Positions 34,090-40,947 of a DNA stretch of 40,947 bases are shown here, piece after piece. How positions within the stretch are numbered: position 1 is the first letter of the stretch; every line of letters starts with the position of its first letter. The notes beneath the pieces were generated by a model, which worked only from the letters and a program-made list of their open reading frames with translations, did no database searches and was not told where the DNA came from. Origin of the DNA: JBBQED01 sp038320345 (GTDB lineage: Bacteria > Bacteroidota > Bacteroidia > AKYH767-A > OLB10); assembly GCA_038320345.1 (NCBI GenBank), contig JBBQED010000024.1, positions 1-40,947 on the forward strand. Direction: 5' to 3'. Position numbers and translations under genes: made by a program.

Positions 34090-35496
34090 ATGCATAAAGA
34101 ATCGGAACTTCGGCCACCGTTGATCCTTGGTGACAAAACCTGGCACGATATCACAGAAGATGTATGTCGTCCTACGGAGTCTAAAGCCAACAAATGGTGG
34201 TGGCTCGCCTTCAGCGTTTCCGTTGCCGCCCTCATGTGGTGGATCGCAGCAGTTAGTTACACCTTAGGAACCGGACTCGGTGTCTGGGGTCTGAATAAAA
34301 CAGTTGGATGGGCTTGGGATATCACCAATTTCGTATGGTGGGTCGGTATTGGTCACGCGGGTACGCTGATCTCCGCTATCTTATTACTGTTCCGTCAGAA
34401 ATGGCGCCTGTCTATTAACCGCTCGGCTGAAGCAATGACGATCTTCGCCGTAATCTGCGCAGCATCGTTTATCGTTACGCACATGGGTCGTCCATGGGTT
34501 GCTTACTGGCCACTTCCATTACCTAATCAGTTCGGATCATTATGGGTGAATTTCAACTCGCCACTGGTATGGGACGTATTTGCGATCTCTACTTATTTCT
34601 CAGTATCGTTAGTGTTCTGGTATACGGGTTTGATTCCTGATTTTGCAGTGATCCGTGACCGTTCGAAGACTAAATGGAGAAAAAGAATTTATACACTGCT
34701 CAGTTTTGGCTGGGTAGGTAGTGCTAAAAACTGGCAGCGCTTTGAAGAAGTTTCATTGGTGCTCGCAGGTATTTCTACACCACTGGTACTTTCTGTACAC
34801 TCAGTTGTATCTATGGACTTTGCTACATCCGTTGTTCCGGGATGGCATACTACGATCTTCCCTCCATACTTCGTTGCCGGTGCGATTTTCTCTGGATTTG
34901 CGATGGTACAAACGCTGTTGATCATCGTTCGTAAAGTGTTGAATCTGGAAGATTACATTACCATCTATCATATCGATATGATGAATCGTGTAATTTTAAT
35001 TACTGGATCTATTGTAGGGGTTGCATATATTACTGAGTTCTTCATCGCATGGTATTCTGGAGTAGAATATGAGCAATATGCATTCATCAACAGAGCAACT
35101 GGACCTTATTGGTGGGCATACTGGAGTATGATGACCTGTAACGTAATTACACCGCAGTTATTCTGGTCGAAGAAACTGCGTGAAAGTGTATTCGCAACAT
35201 TTGTGATTTCTATTTTCGTAAATATCGGGATGTGGTTTGAGCGATTTGTAATTATCGTGACCTCACTTCACCGTGATTATATTCCTTCCAGCTGGGTGAT
35301 GTATCATCCAACATGGGTAGAGGCGGGGATCTTTATCGGATCACTCGGATTATTCTTTACATGCTTCTTACTCTTCGCAAGGGTATTCCCAGTTATTGCG
35401 ATGAGTGAATTGAAAACGATTATCAAATCATCTTCACAAGGAGCAAAAGCGAAAGCCGCAAAAAAATCATCCACTTCAACGGAAGTACATATATGA
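34090..35496 (+). CDS. actC: Alternative complex III quinol-site membrane subunit ActC (NrfD-like)
   Basis: A 468-residue integral membrane protein with about ten helices, of the NrfD/PsrC family. Characteristic pieces: WDITNFVWWVGIGHAGTLIS (about 77-96), THMGRPWVAYWPLPLPNQFG (136-155), WVNFNSPLVWDVFAISTY, and VVSMDFATSVVPGWHTTIF (246-264), where conserved His and Asp form the quinol-binding and proton-conducting region. ActC is the main menaquinol oxidation site and contacts ActB. The C-terminal tail is Lys/Ala/Ser-rich and cytoplasmic. The 3' end overlaps actD by 4 bp (ATGA), implying translational coupling. Its paralogue in the operon is ActF. Confidence 0.94.
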   Translation: MHKESELRPPLILGDKTWHDITEDVCRPTESKANKWWWLAFSVSVAALMWWIAAVSYTLGTGLGVWGLNKTVGWAWDITNFVWWVGIGHAGTLISAILLLFRQKWRLSINRSAEAMTIFAVICAASFIVTHMGRPWVAYWPLPLPNQFGSLWVNFNSPLVWDVFAISTYFSVSLVFWYTGLIPDFAVIRDRSKTKWRKRIYTLLSFGWVGSAKNWQRFEEVSLVLAGISTPLVLSVHSVVSMDFATSVVPGWHTTIFPPYFVAGAIFSGFAMVQTLLIIVRKVLNLEDYITIYHIDMMNRVILITGSIVGVAYITEFFIAWYSGVEYEQYAFINRATGPYWWAYWSMMTCNVITPQLFWSKKLRESVFATFVISIFVNIGMWFERFVIIVTSLHRDYIPSSWVMYHPTWVEAGIFIGSLGLFFTCFLLFARVFPVIAMSELKTIIKSSSQGAKAKAAKKSSTSTEVHI

Positions 35497-36020
35497 GCGC
35501 CAAGGATAAAAAATTTGTATACGGCCTCTTCAATGATGATGAGGTTGTTCTGGATGCAGTGAGCACTCTTCGTCACAAAGGGCTGAGAGTAAAAGATGTG
35601 ATTTCTCCATTTCCTATTCACGGAATGGACGAAGCATTAGGTTTGGATCGTACTCGCATTGCTATTTGCTGTTTCATCTATGGAATGCTAGGATGTAGTC
35701 TGGCATTACTGATGACATATTATATGAACATCTTCGATTGGCCGATGGATATCGGAGGCAAGCCTAGCTTTGCTTTCTATAAAAATCTTCCAGCATTTAT
35801 TCCGGTAACCTTCGAGAGTACTGTATTATGTGCAGCTCACGGCATGGTGATTACCTTCTATCTCCGCAGTAAATTATTACCTGGCGTTGAACCGAATGTT
35901 ATTCATCCCCGCATGGCGGATGATCACTTCGTGATGGCTGTTCAGGTAGCTGAAGATAGTGATAGAGCTAACGTTGAAGCACAGCTGAAGTCGGCTGGTG
36001 CTATTGAAATTATTAAGTAA
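35493..36020 (+). CDS. actD: Alternative complex III subunit ActD (DUF3341)
   Basis: A 175-residue protein of the DUF3341 family. The soluble N-terminal part has FNDDEVVLDAVSTLRHKGLR, then VISPFPIHGMDEALGLDRTR (42-61) just before two membrane helices (about 63-84 and 106-130, separated by IFDWPMDIGGKPSFAF). The C-terminus folds back with HPRMADDHFVMAVQV. ActD is a peripheral-to-membrane subunit that stabilises the ActC/ActF assembly; no cofactor sites are seen. It starts inside the actC stop (ATGA). Confidence 0.92.
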   Translation: MSAKDKKFVYGLFNDDEVVLDAVSTLRHKGLRVKDVISPFPIHGMDEALGLDRTRIAICCFIYGMLGCSLALLMTYYMNIFDWPMDIGGKPSFAFYKNLPAFIPVTFESTVLCAAHGMVITFYLRSKLLPGVEPNVIHPRMADDHFVMAVQVAEDSDRANVEAQLKSAGAIEIIK

Positions 36021-36057
36021 AATTAGCGAAACCCCCGATTTCATTCCCGATACGGAT

Positions 36058-36705
36058 ATGAACAAAACCGCAGTCATCCTATTCTCTGGAATCCTAACAG
36101 CAGTAACGTTGTTAAGTTCCTGCAGCAAGGACCCTAAAAAGCCAGGATTGGAATACATGCCCGACATGTACCGGTCACCTTCTTATGAAGTGTATTCTTC
36201 GAACCCAAACTTCAAAGATAGCATCACGATGCGTCAGCCTGTAAAAGGGACTGTTGAGCGCAACTTTGCTTATTTTGAATATCCTTCAACGAATGAAGGC
36301 TATGAAGCTGCTGGTCGTGATGTGAAAAATCCGTTGGAAGCAGTTGCTGCCAATCTAGAAGAAGGAAAGCGTCAGTACAATATTTACTGCATTCACTGCC
36401 ATGGCGAAAAAGGTCAAGGTGATGGAAGTATTGTTGCGATTGGTAAATTCCCTCCTCCACCTTCATATTCAAAAGGTAATTCTTCACGTGGAGGTGCAAT
36501 GAAAGATCTTACCGATGGTAAAATTTATCATACCATTACTTATGGTATTAATCTGATGGGAGCACATGCAGCACAAATTCTTCCTGCCGAACGTTGGAAG
36601 ATTGTTATGTACGTTCATGAACTTCAGAAAGACGGAGAAACAGCTGCTCCGACTGATAGTACTGCAGCTAACACAGACTCGACAAAGGCTACTGCGTCCA
36701 AATAA
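36058..36705 (+). CDS. actE: Alternative complex III monohaem lipoprotein cytochrome ActE
   Basis: A 215-residue cytochrome c. The start is ATG 36058: it opens a lipoprotein signal, MNKTAVILFSGILTAVTLLS, with lipobox LSSC and acylated Cys22. A longer frame from GTG 35998 lies inside actD and is rejected. The haem site is CIHCHGEKGQGDG (111-123), with Met167 in GINLMGAHA as likely distal ligand. The tail is Thr/Asp/Ser-rich and disordered. ActE sits on the periplasmic side beside ActA and can pass electrons to the oxidase. The gap to actD is 37 bp and to actF 19 bp. Confidence 0.92.
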   Translation: MNKTAVILFSGILTAVTLLSSCSKDPKKPGLEYMPDMYRSPSYEVYSSNPNFKDSITMRQPVKGTVERNFAYFEYPSTNEGYEAAGRDVKNPLEAVAANLEEGKRQYNIYCIHCHGEKGQGDGSIVAIGKFPPPPSYSKGNSSRGGAMKDLTDGKIYHTITYGINLMGAHAAQILPAERWKIVMYVHELQKDGETAAPTDSTAANTDSTKATASK

Positions 36706-36724
36706 CCAACCTACGATCGAAAAA

Positions 36725-37987
36725 ATGGGACATCATTCACACGATATAGCCGTAACAAGCACAGCACCTTACGAATTCAAAAAACGTAATAGATGGATTG
36801 CAGGAACTATGATACTGATTGGTGTCATTTCCATCATCGCACAGTTTGCTACTCATCATGAGCAAGTCTGGGGAAATTTATTGATGAATAACTTCCAGTT
36901 CTTGGCTTTTGCTTTGGGTGCATTATTTTTTCTTGCCATTCAGTATGTTGCTGAAGTTGGTTGGAGCGCATCTATCAAACGTCCGATGGAAGCCATGAGT
37001 TTAATGCTTCCAGTTGCTGGAGGTATCATGATATTAATTATTCTTTTTGGCGGGTCTCATTTGTATCACTGGATGCAAGAAGGAATTATGGACGAAAAAT
37101 CTGCTAACTACGATGAGATTATAGCAGGTAAAAGTGGATTCTTGAATTTACCATTCTTCTGGATTCGTATCGTATTGTACTTCTTTATCTGGTCATACTT
37201 TGCAAAGTTATTCCGCAAAAATTCTTTGCTGATGGATACTTCTGCTGATCCTGTTTCTTATTATTTATTGAACCGTCGTAGAGCAGCGGCATTCTTAGTA
37301 CTCTTTGCAGTTACGGAATCAATGATGTCATGGGATTTTATCATGTCGATTGAAACACACTGGTATAGTACTTTGTTTGGATGGTACACTTTTGCAGGGA
37401 TATTCATCACTGCATTAGCGGGCATTGCATTCACAGTAACCTATCTGAAATCTAAAGGATACCTTCAAGAAGTTTCTGAACATGTACTTCATGATATCGG
37501 TAAATTTATGTTTGCCTTCAGTATCTTCTGGACCTACCTCTGGTTCTGTCAGTTTATGCTGATATGGTATGCAAATATTCCTGAAGAAGTAACTTACTTC
37601 ATCTTACGTCAGGATCATTACCGCGGATTATGGTTAGGATCCTTCTTCGTGAATTTTATTTGTCCGTTTATTATTCTGATGAGTCGTGATACTAAAAGAA
37701 AGCCTATGTTACTTATGGGAATGTCCATCTTGATCTTTATTGGTCATTGGATCGATACCTTCGTAATGGTGATTCCAGGATCAATGATTACTGCTAGTCA
37801 TCATGCTGCAGAAGGTCATGCCGGAAATCATGAAATGATCTTCGGAAGTATAGGCCTGATGGAAATCGGTACTACTATCGGTTTCGTAGGACTCACCATG
37901 TATCTTGTTCAACATCATCTGAGCAAAGCACCTCTGGTTATTAAAAACCACCCAATGATGGAAGAAAGTCTCCATCATGCAATATGA
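36725..37987 (+). CDS. actF: Alternative complex III membrane subunit ActF
   Basis: A 420-residue polytopic protein with about ten helices, distantly related to ActC. The ATG at 36725 gives MGHHSHDIAV and the normal length; the longer frame from 36566 overlaps actE and is rejected. Conserved parts include MNNFQFLAFALGALFFLAIQ (54-73), VAEVGWSASIKRPMEAM (75-91), and FFWIRIVLYFFIWSYFAK with LNRRRAAAFLVLFAVTESMM. In known ACIII structures ActF carries the second half-channel candidate for proton movement and binds ActD. The last 25 residues are cytoplasmic and His/Met-rich. Confidence 0.93.
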   Translation: MGHHSHDIAVTSTAPYEFKKRNRWIAGTMILIGVISIIAQFATHHEQVWGNLLMNNFQFLAFALGALFFLAIQYVAEVGWSASIKRPMEAMSLMLPVAGGIMILIILFGGSHLYHWMQEGIMDEKSANYDEIIAGKSGFLNLPFFWIRIVLYFFIWSYFAKLFRKNSLLMDTSADPVSYYLLNRRRAAAFLVLFAVTESMMSWDFIMSIETHWYSTLFGWYTFAGIFITALAGIAFTVTYLKSKGYLQEVSEHVLHDIGKFMFAFSIFWTYLWFCQFMLIWYANIPEEVTYFILRQDHYRGLWLGSFFVNFICPFIILMSRDTKRKPMLLMGMSILIFIGHWIDTFVMVIPGSMITASHHAAEGHAGNHEMIFGSIGLMEIGTTIGFVGLTMYLVQHHLSKAPLVIKNHPMMEESLHHAI

Positions 37988-38031
37988 TTTCTGAAACAAA
38001 ATAATTATTACTCTACAATATACCACTAGCT

Positions 38032-39066
38032 ATGAATCTCGTGTTAATCTTAGCGGTCGTTTTTGCGATCCTGGTGCTGGTTCGCCTGGCCAATGTGGCC
38101 TCTCTGGCTTCTCAGTTGTCAGGTGAAAGTGAAGAAAACGAACAGGATAAAGACAATCAAATAAATGGCTGGCTGTTGCAGGTTTTCCTCTGGGGAGGAT
38201 TAGCTGCGATGGTCTACATGATCATTCGTTACAGCTCCAAAATGTTGCCAGTATCTGCTTCTGAACATGGAGTAGAAATCGATAAACTAATGAACATTAA
38301 CTGGGCAGTAGTGTTCGTGGTGTTCTTTATTACGCAAATCCTGCTGTTCTCTTTTGCTTTCAAATATCGCCATAATAAAAATCGCCGGTCATTCTTCTAC
38401 CATGATAACAATAAGCTGGAAGCCATTTGGACATTGATTCCTACCATTGTACTTGCGGCATTGATCACAACTGGTTTAAGTGCATGGAACCGTATCACGG
38501 ATATCGATAGTCAGAAAGACGGCATGGTAATTCAGTTATATGGAAAACAATTCGACTGGACGGCACGTTATTCAGGAAAGGATAATCATCTGGGAGCTTC
38601 TAATTTCAGAAAAATCACAGATTTTAATCCTCTTGGTGTAGATTCCATGGATGCAGCAGCTAATGATGATGTAATTGCTCGTGAATTGTATCTCCCGGCA
38701 GGTATTCCTGTTGAATTGGTGATTAATTCACGTGATGTGATTCACTCTGTTTTTCTTCCTCACTTCCGGGTACAGATGAATGCCGTACCAGGGATGACAA
38801 CACGTTTCTACTTTAAGCCTACCATTACTACGGCAAAAATGCGTGAGCTGACCGGAAACCCTAAATTTGATTATGTACTTCTTTGCAATAAAATTTGTGG
38901 AGTAGCTCACTATAATATGAAGATGAGTGTTGTAGTTGTAGAGCCTGCAGATTTTAAAGAGTGGTTAAAAACAGGAAAACCGGTGTTTGAAAAAGCAACA
39001 GATGCTCCTGTAGTTCCAACAGTTGAAAATGCTGCTCCTGTAAAACCAGCAGTAGCGCTGAAGTAA
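38032..39066 (+). CDS. coxB: Cytochrome c oxidase subunit II (CuA)
   Basis: A 344-residue subunit of an aa3-type oxidase. The N-terminus has an extra hydrophobic segment (1-18) and a helix at 48-66, before the two standard subunit II helices (about 90-111 and 131-150). The periplasmic cupredoxin domain begins near MVIQLYGKQFDWTARY (165-180). CuA ligands: His238 in VIHSV, then CNKICGVAHYNM (285-296) with Cys285, Cys289, His293 and Met296. The Asn-Lys in place of the usual Ser-Glu is common in Bacteroidota. There is no fused haem domain, so electrons should come from the ActA cytochrome domain, ActE or a soluble carrier not in this window. The C-terminal tail is Pro/Ala-rich. Confidence 0.95.
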   Translation: MNLVLILAVVFAILVLVRLANVASLASQLSGESEENEQDKDNQINGWLLQVFLWGGLAAMVYMIIRYSSKMLPVSASEHGVEIDKLMNINWAVVFVVFFITQILLFSFAFKYRHNKNRRSFFYHDNNKLEAIWTLIPTIVLAALITTGLSAWNRITDIDSQKDGMVIQLYGKQFDWTARYSGKDNHLGASNFRKITDFNPLGVDSMDAAANDDVIARELYLPAGIPVELVINSRDVIHSVFLPHFRVQMNAVPGMTTRFYFKPTITTAKMRELTGNPKFDYVLLCNKICGVAHYNMKMSVVVVEPADFKEWLKTGKPVFEKATDAPVVPTVENAAPVKPAVALK

Positions 39067-39123
39067 TAATAGTGTTGTTGAAATACGTGAATTAACTAAT
39101 TAGAAAGTAGAAAAAACACTCCC

Positions 39124-40947
39124 ATGGAAGTGAATCAACATAACAGTATGACCAACGTTGCACATGCCGACGAGCATGAGCATGGTCATGCAGATCATCA
39201 CCATGATCATCATGATCATGACGATAATTTCTGGACCAAGTATGTGTTCAGTACCGATCATAAAATGATCGCAAAGCAGTTTCTTGTTACTGCAATGATG
39301 ATGGCGTTTCTTGCGATGTTTATGTCGCTCATCATGCGTTTGCAGTTAGCATGGCCGGACTCTAAATTTCCATTTCTGGAACATGTGATTGGCAAATGGG
39401 GTAAAGATGGAAAACTGGATCCTGGTTTTTATCTGGCGCTCGTTACTATCCATGGAACGATCATGGTTTTCTTTGTACTTACAGGAGGATTGAGTGGAAC
39501 ATTCTCCAACTTACTCATTCCATTGCAGGTGGGAGCTAGAGATATGGCATCAGGATTCCTGAATGCATTATCATTCTGGTTCTTTTTCTCTTCTGTAATT
39601 GTAATGTGTGCTTCATTATTTATTGAATCAGGACCTGCCTCTGCAGGATGGACTGTTTATCCGCCTCTGAGTGCCTTGCCTCAAGCGATTCCTGGATCCG
39701 GTCTGGGGATGACGCTTTGGCTAGTCTCCATGGTATTGTTTATCGCATCTTCTCTGCTGGGTGGTATCAATTACATCTCTACAGTAATCAACTTGCGTAC
39801 AAAAGGGCTTGCTATGACTCGCCTCCCTCTTACCATTTGGGCATTCTTCGTAACTGCAATTCTTGGAGTATTATCATTCCCGGTATTGTTCGCTGCTGCA
39901 TTATTGCTGGTATTCGATCGTAGTTTTGGAACGAGTTTCTATCTGAGTGATATCTTCATTGATGGAGCACCTTTAGATCATGTAGGTGGTTCTCCTATTT
40001 TGTATCAACACTTATTCTGGTTCCTCGGTCACCCGGAAGTATATATCGTACTCTTACCGGCTTTAGGTCTGGCATCAGAAGTAATCTCTGTTAATGCACG
40101 TAAACCGATCTTCGGTTACAAAGCAATGATCGGGTCTATTCTTGTAATTGCATTCCTTTCCTTCATTGTTTGGGGTCATCATATGTTTATGACTGGAATG
40201 AATCCTTTCCTCGGTTCTGTATTCGTATTTACCACGCTCCTGATTGCAATTCCTTCTGCGGTAAAAGTGTTTAATTACATTACCACTTTATGGCGAGGAA
40301 ATATTCAGTTCACTCCACAAATGCTTTTTGCTATTGGATTAGTGTCGTTCTTTATTTCTGGTGGATTAACAGGAATTATTCTTGGAGATTCTGCATTGGA
40401 TATCAACGTTCATGATACTTACTTCGTAGTGGCCCACTTCCATATTGTAATGGGTGCATCAGCGATCTTCGGAATGTTTGCCGGAGTCTATCACTGGTTC
40501 CCTAAAATGTATGGCAGGATGATGAATAAGCGTTTGGGTTATGTTCACTTCTGGTTCACTATCATCGCCGTTTATGGAGTATTCTTCCCTATGCATTTCT
40601 TAGGTCTTGCAGGTGTTCCTCGTCGTTATTATGCGAACACTGGGTATGAAGGATTTGATCAATTGGTAAATATTAACGTATTAGTTTCTGTGTTTGCAAT
40701 GATTGGCGGTATTGCTCAGTTAATCTTCGCATTTAACTTCTTCTACAGTATTTGGAATGGTAAGAAAGCTACTCAGAATCCATGGAAGTCGAATACACTG
40801 GAATGGACTACTCCAGTAGAACATGTGCACGGTAACTGGCCTGGTGAAATCCCAACTGTACACCGTTGGCCGTATGACTACAGCAAGCCTGGTGCAAAGG
40901 ATGATTTCATTCCACAGAATGTTCCTTATTCTGAAACACCGGAAAGT
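39124..40947 (+). CDS. coxA: Cytochrome c oxidase subunit I (A-type), 3' truncated by window
   Basis: The frame is open from ATG 39124 to the window end (608 codons, no stop). The protein holds the haem-copper core of the oxidase. Haem a ligands are His110 (VTIHGT) and His440; His438 in VVAHFHIV binds haem a3. CuB ligands are His303, His352 and His353. GHPEVYI (302-308) carries Glu305 and Tyr307, the mark of type A oxidases. Asp140 in QVGARDM fits the D-channel entrance and Lys381 in IPSAVKVF the K-channel. The first 34 residues contain ten His between 14 and 32 (HEHGHADHHHDHHDHDD), an unusual cytoplasmic metal-binding-like tract. It is cotranscribed with coxB (57-bp gap). Confidence 0.96.
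   Translation, partial: MEVNQHNSMTNVAHADEHEHGHADHHHDHHDHDDNFWTKYVFSTDHKMIAKQFLVTAMMMAFLAMFMSLIMRLQLAWPDSKFPFLEHVIGKWGKDGKLDPGFYLALVTIHGTIMVFFVLTGGLSGTFSNLLIPLQVGARDMASGFLNALSFWFFFSSVIVMCASLFIESGPASAGWTVYPPLSALPQAIPGSGLGMTLWLVSMVLFIASSLLGGINYISTVINLRTKGLAMTRLPLTIWAFFVTAILGVLSFPVLFAAALLLVFDRSFGTSFYLSDIFIDGAPLDHVGGSPILYQHLFWFLGHPEVYIVLLPALGLASEVISVNARKPIFGYKAMIGSILVIAFLSFIVWGHHMFMTGMNPFLGSVFVFTTLLIAIPSAVKVFNYITTLWRGNIQFTPQMLFAIGLVSFFISGGLTGIILGDSALDINVHDTYFVVAHFHIVMGASAIFGMFAGVYHWFPKMYGRMMNKRLGYVHFWFTIIAVYGVFFPMHFLGLAGVPRRYYANTGYEGFDQLVNINVLVSVFAMIGGIAQLIFAFNFFYSIWNGKKATQNPWKSNTLEWTTPVEHVHGNWPGEIPTVHRWPYDYSKPGAKDDFIPQNVPYSETPES

Noticed and set aside
35998..36057. N-terminal extension of actE inside actD
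   Set aside because: The lipoprotein signal begins at ATG 36058; the extension would hide it and overlaps actD coding sequence.
36566..36724. N-terminal extension of actF inside actE
   Set aside because: ATG 36725 gives the family N-terminus and length; the upstream part is an out-of-frame reading of actE.

Overview
The window reads as chromosomal DNA of a free-living, aerobic member of the Bacteroidota, with roughly 40% GC by eye. The signs are the ActABCDEF-CoxB-CoxA respiratory operon, a secreted protein with a type IX secretion (T9SS) sorting domain, a FISUMP-type lipoprotein-like gene, S46 dipeptidyl-peptidase, SPOR and DUF421 proteins, the lack of convincing Shine-Dalgarno sequences, and many upstream boxes of the Bacteroidota sigma factor type TAnnTTTG. 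No mobile element, CRISPR array, rRNA or tRNA gene was recognised. The window is mostly core genome with ordinary accessory genes between.

Layout. 1-3.6 kb is a surface-polysaccharide fragment: a minus-strand Wzy/O-antigen-ligase-like protein with C-terminal TPRs, a 475-bp spacer that seems to hold a decayed minus-strand gene, and a Wzz-like chain-length protein. 3.7-9.1 kb holds separately transcribed genes: trhO (tRNA wobble-uridine hydroxylase), recJ, a convergent DUF6268-like outer-membrane protein, a FISUMP-domain secreted protein and an EamA transporter. 9.2-15.3 kb is a probable operon: ileS, a DksA/TraR-like protein with a histone H1-like tail, lspA and a GT9 glycosyltransferase. 15.4-16.9 kb is a T9SS-exported Asp-box protein. 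17.0-22.1 kb is the rimP-nusA-infB operon with a leader hairpin and a terminator. 22.3-25.9 kb holds nupC and an S46 peptidase with a strong terminator. 25.9-29.4 kb holds a photolyase/cryptochrome-like gene divergent from an SDR + DUF2805 + DUF421 group, and a SPOR protein. 29.5 kb to the end is the alternative complex III operon (actABCDEF) followed by coxB and a coxA cut by the window edge.

How they work together. The last 11 kb encodes a complete quinol-to-oxygen chain: ActB/C/F oxidise menaquinol, ActA/ActE haems carry the electrons, and CoxB (CuA) and CoxA (haem a, haem a3-CuB) reduce oxygen and pump protons. rimP-nusA-infB covers ribosome maturation, transcription elongation/termination and translation initiation. 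ileS carries a notable alteration: its class I signature HxGH reads GIHH (first and third positions exchanged) in a type-2 (eukaryote-like) isoleucyl-tRNA synthetase.

Best leads: the GIHH signature in IleRS; a FeS-BCP-type photolyase relative that lacks the cluster cysteines, beside an SDR lacking its catalytic serine; a DksA-like protein fused to a histone-like tail with a possible internal start; several promoter boxes so close to start codons that the mRNAs may be leaderless; a perfect 9-bp hairpin in the rimP leader; a gene relic at 2.3-2.65 kb. I found no clearly novel multi-gene system. The photolyase/SDR/DUF2805 group is the nearest candidate and remains inference.
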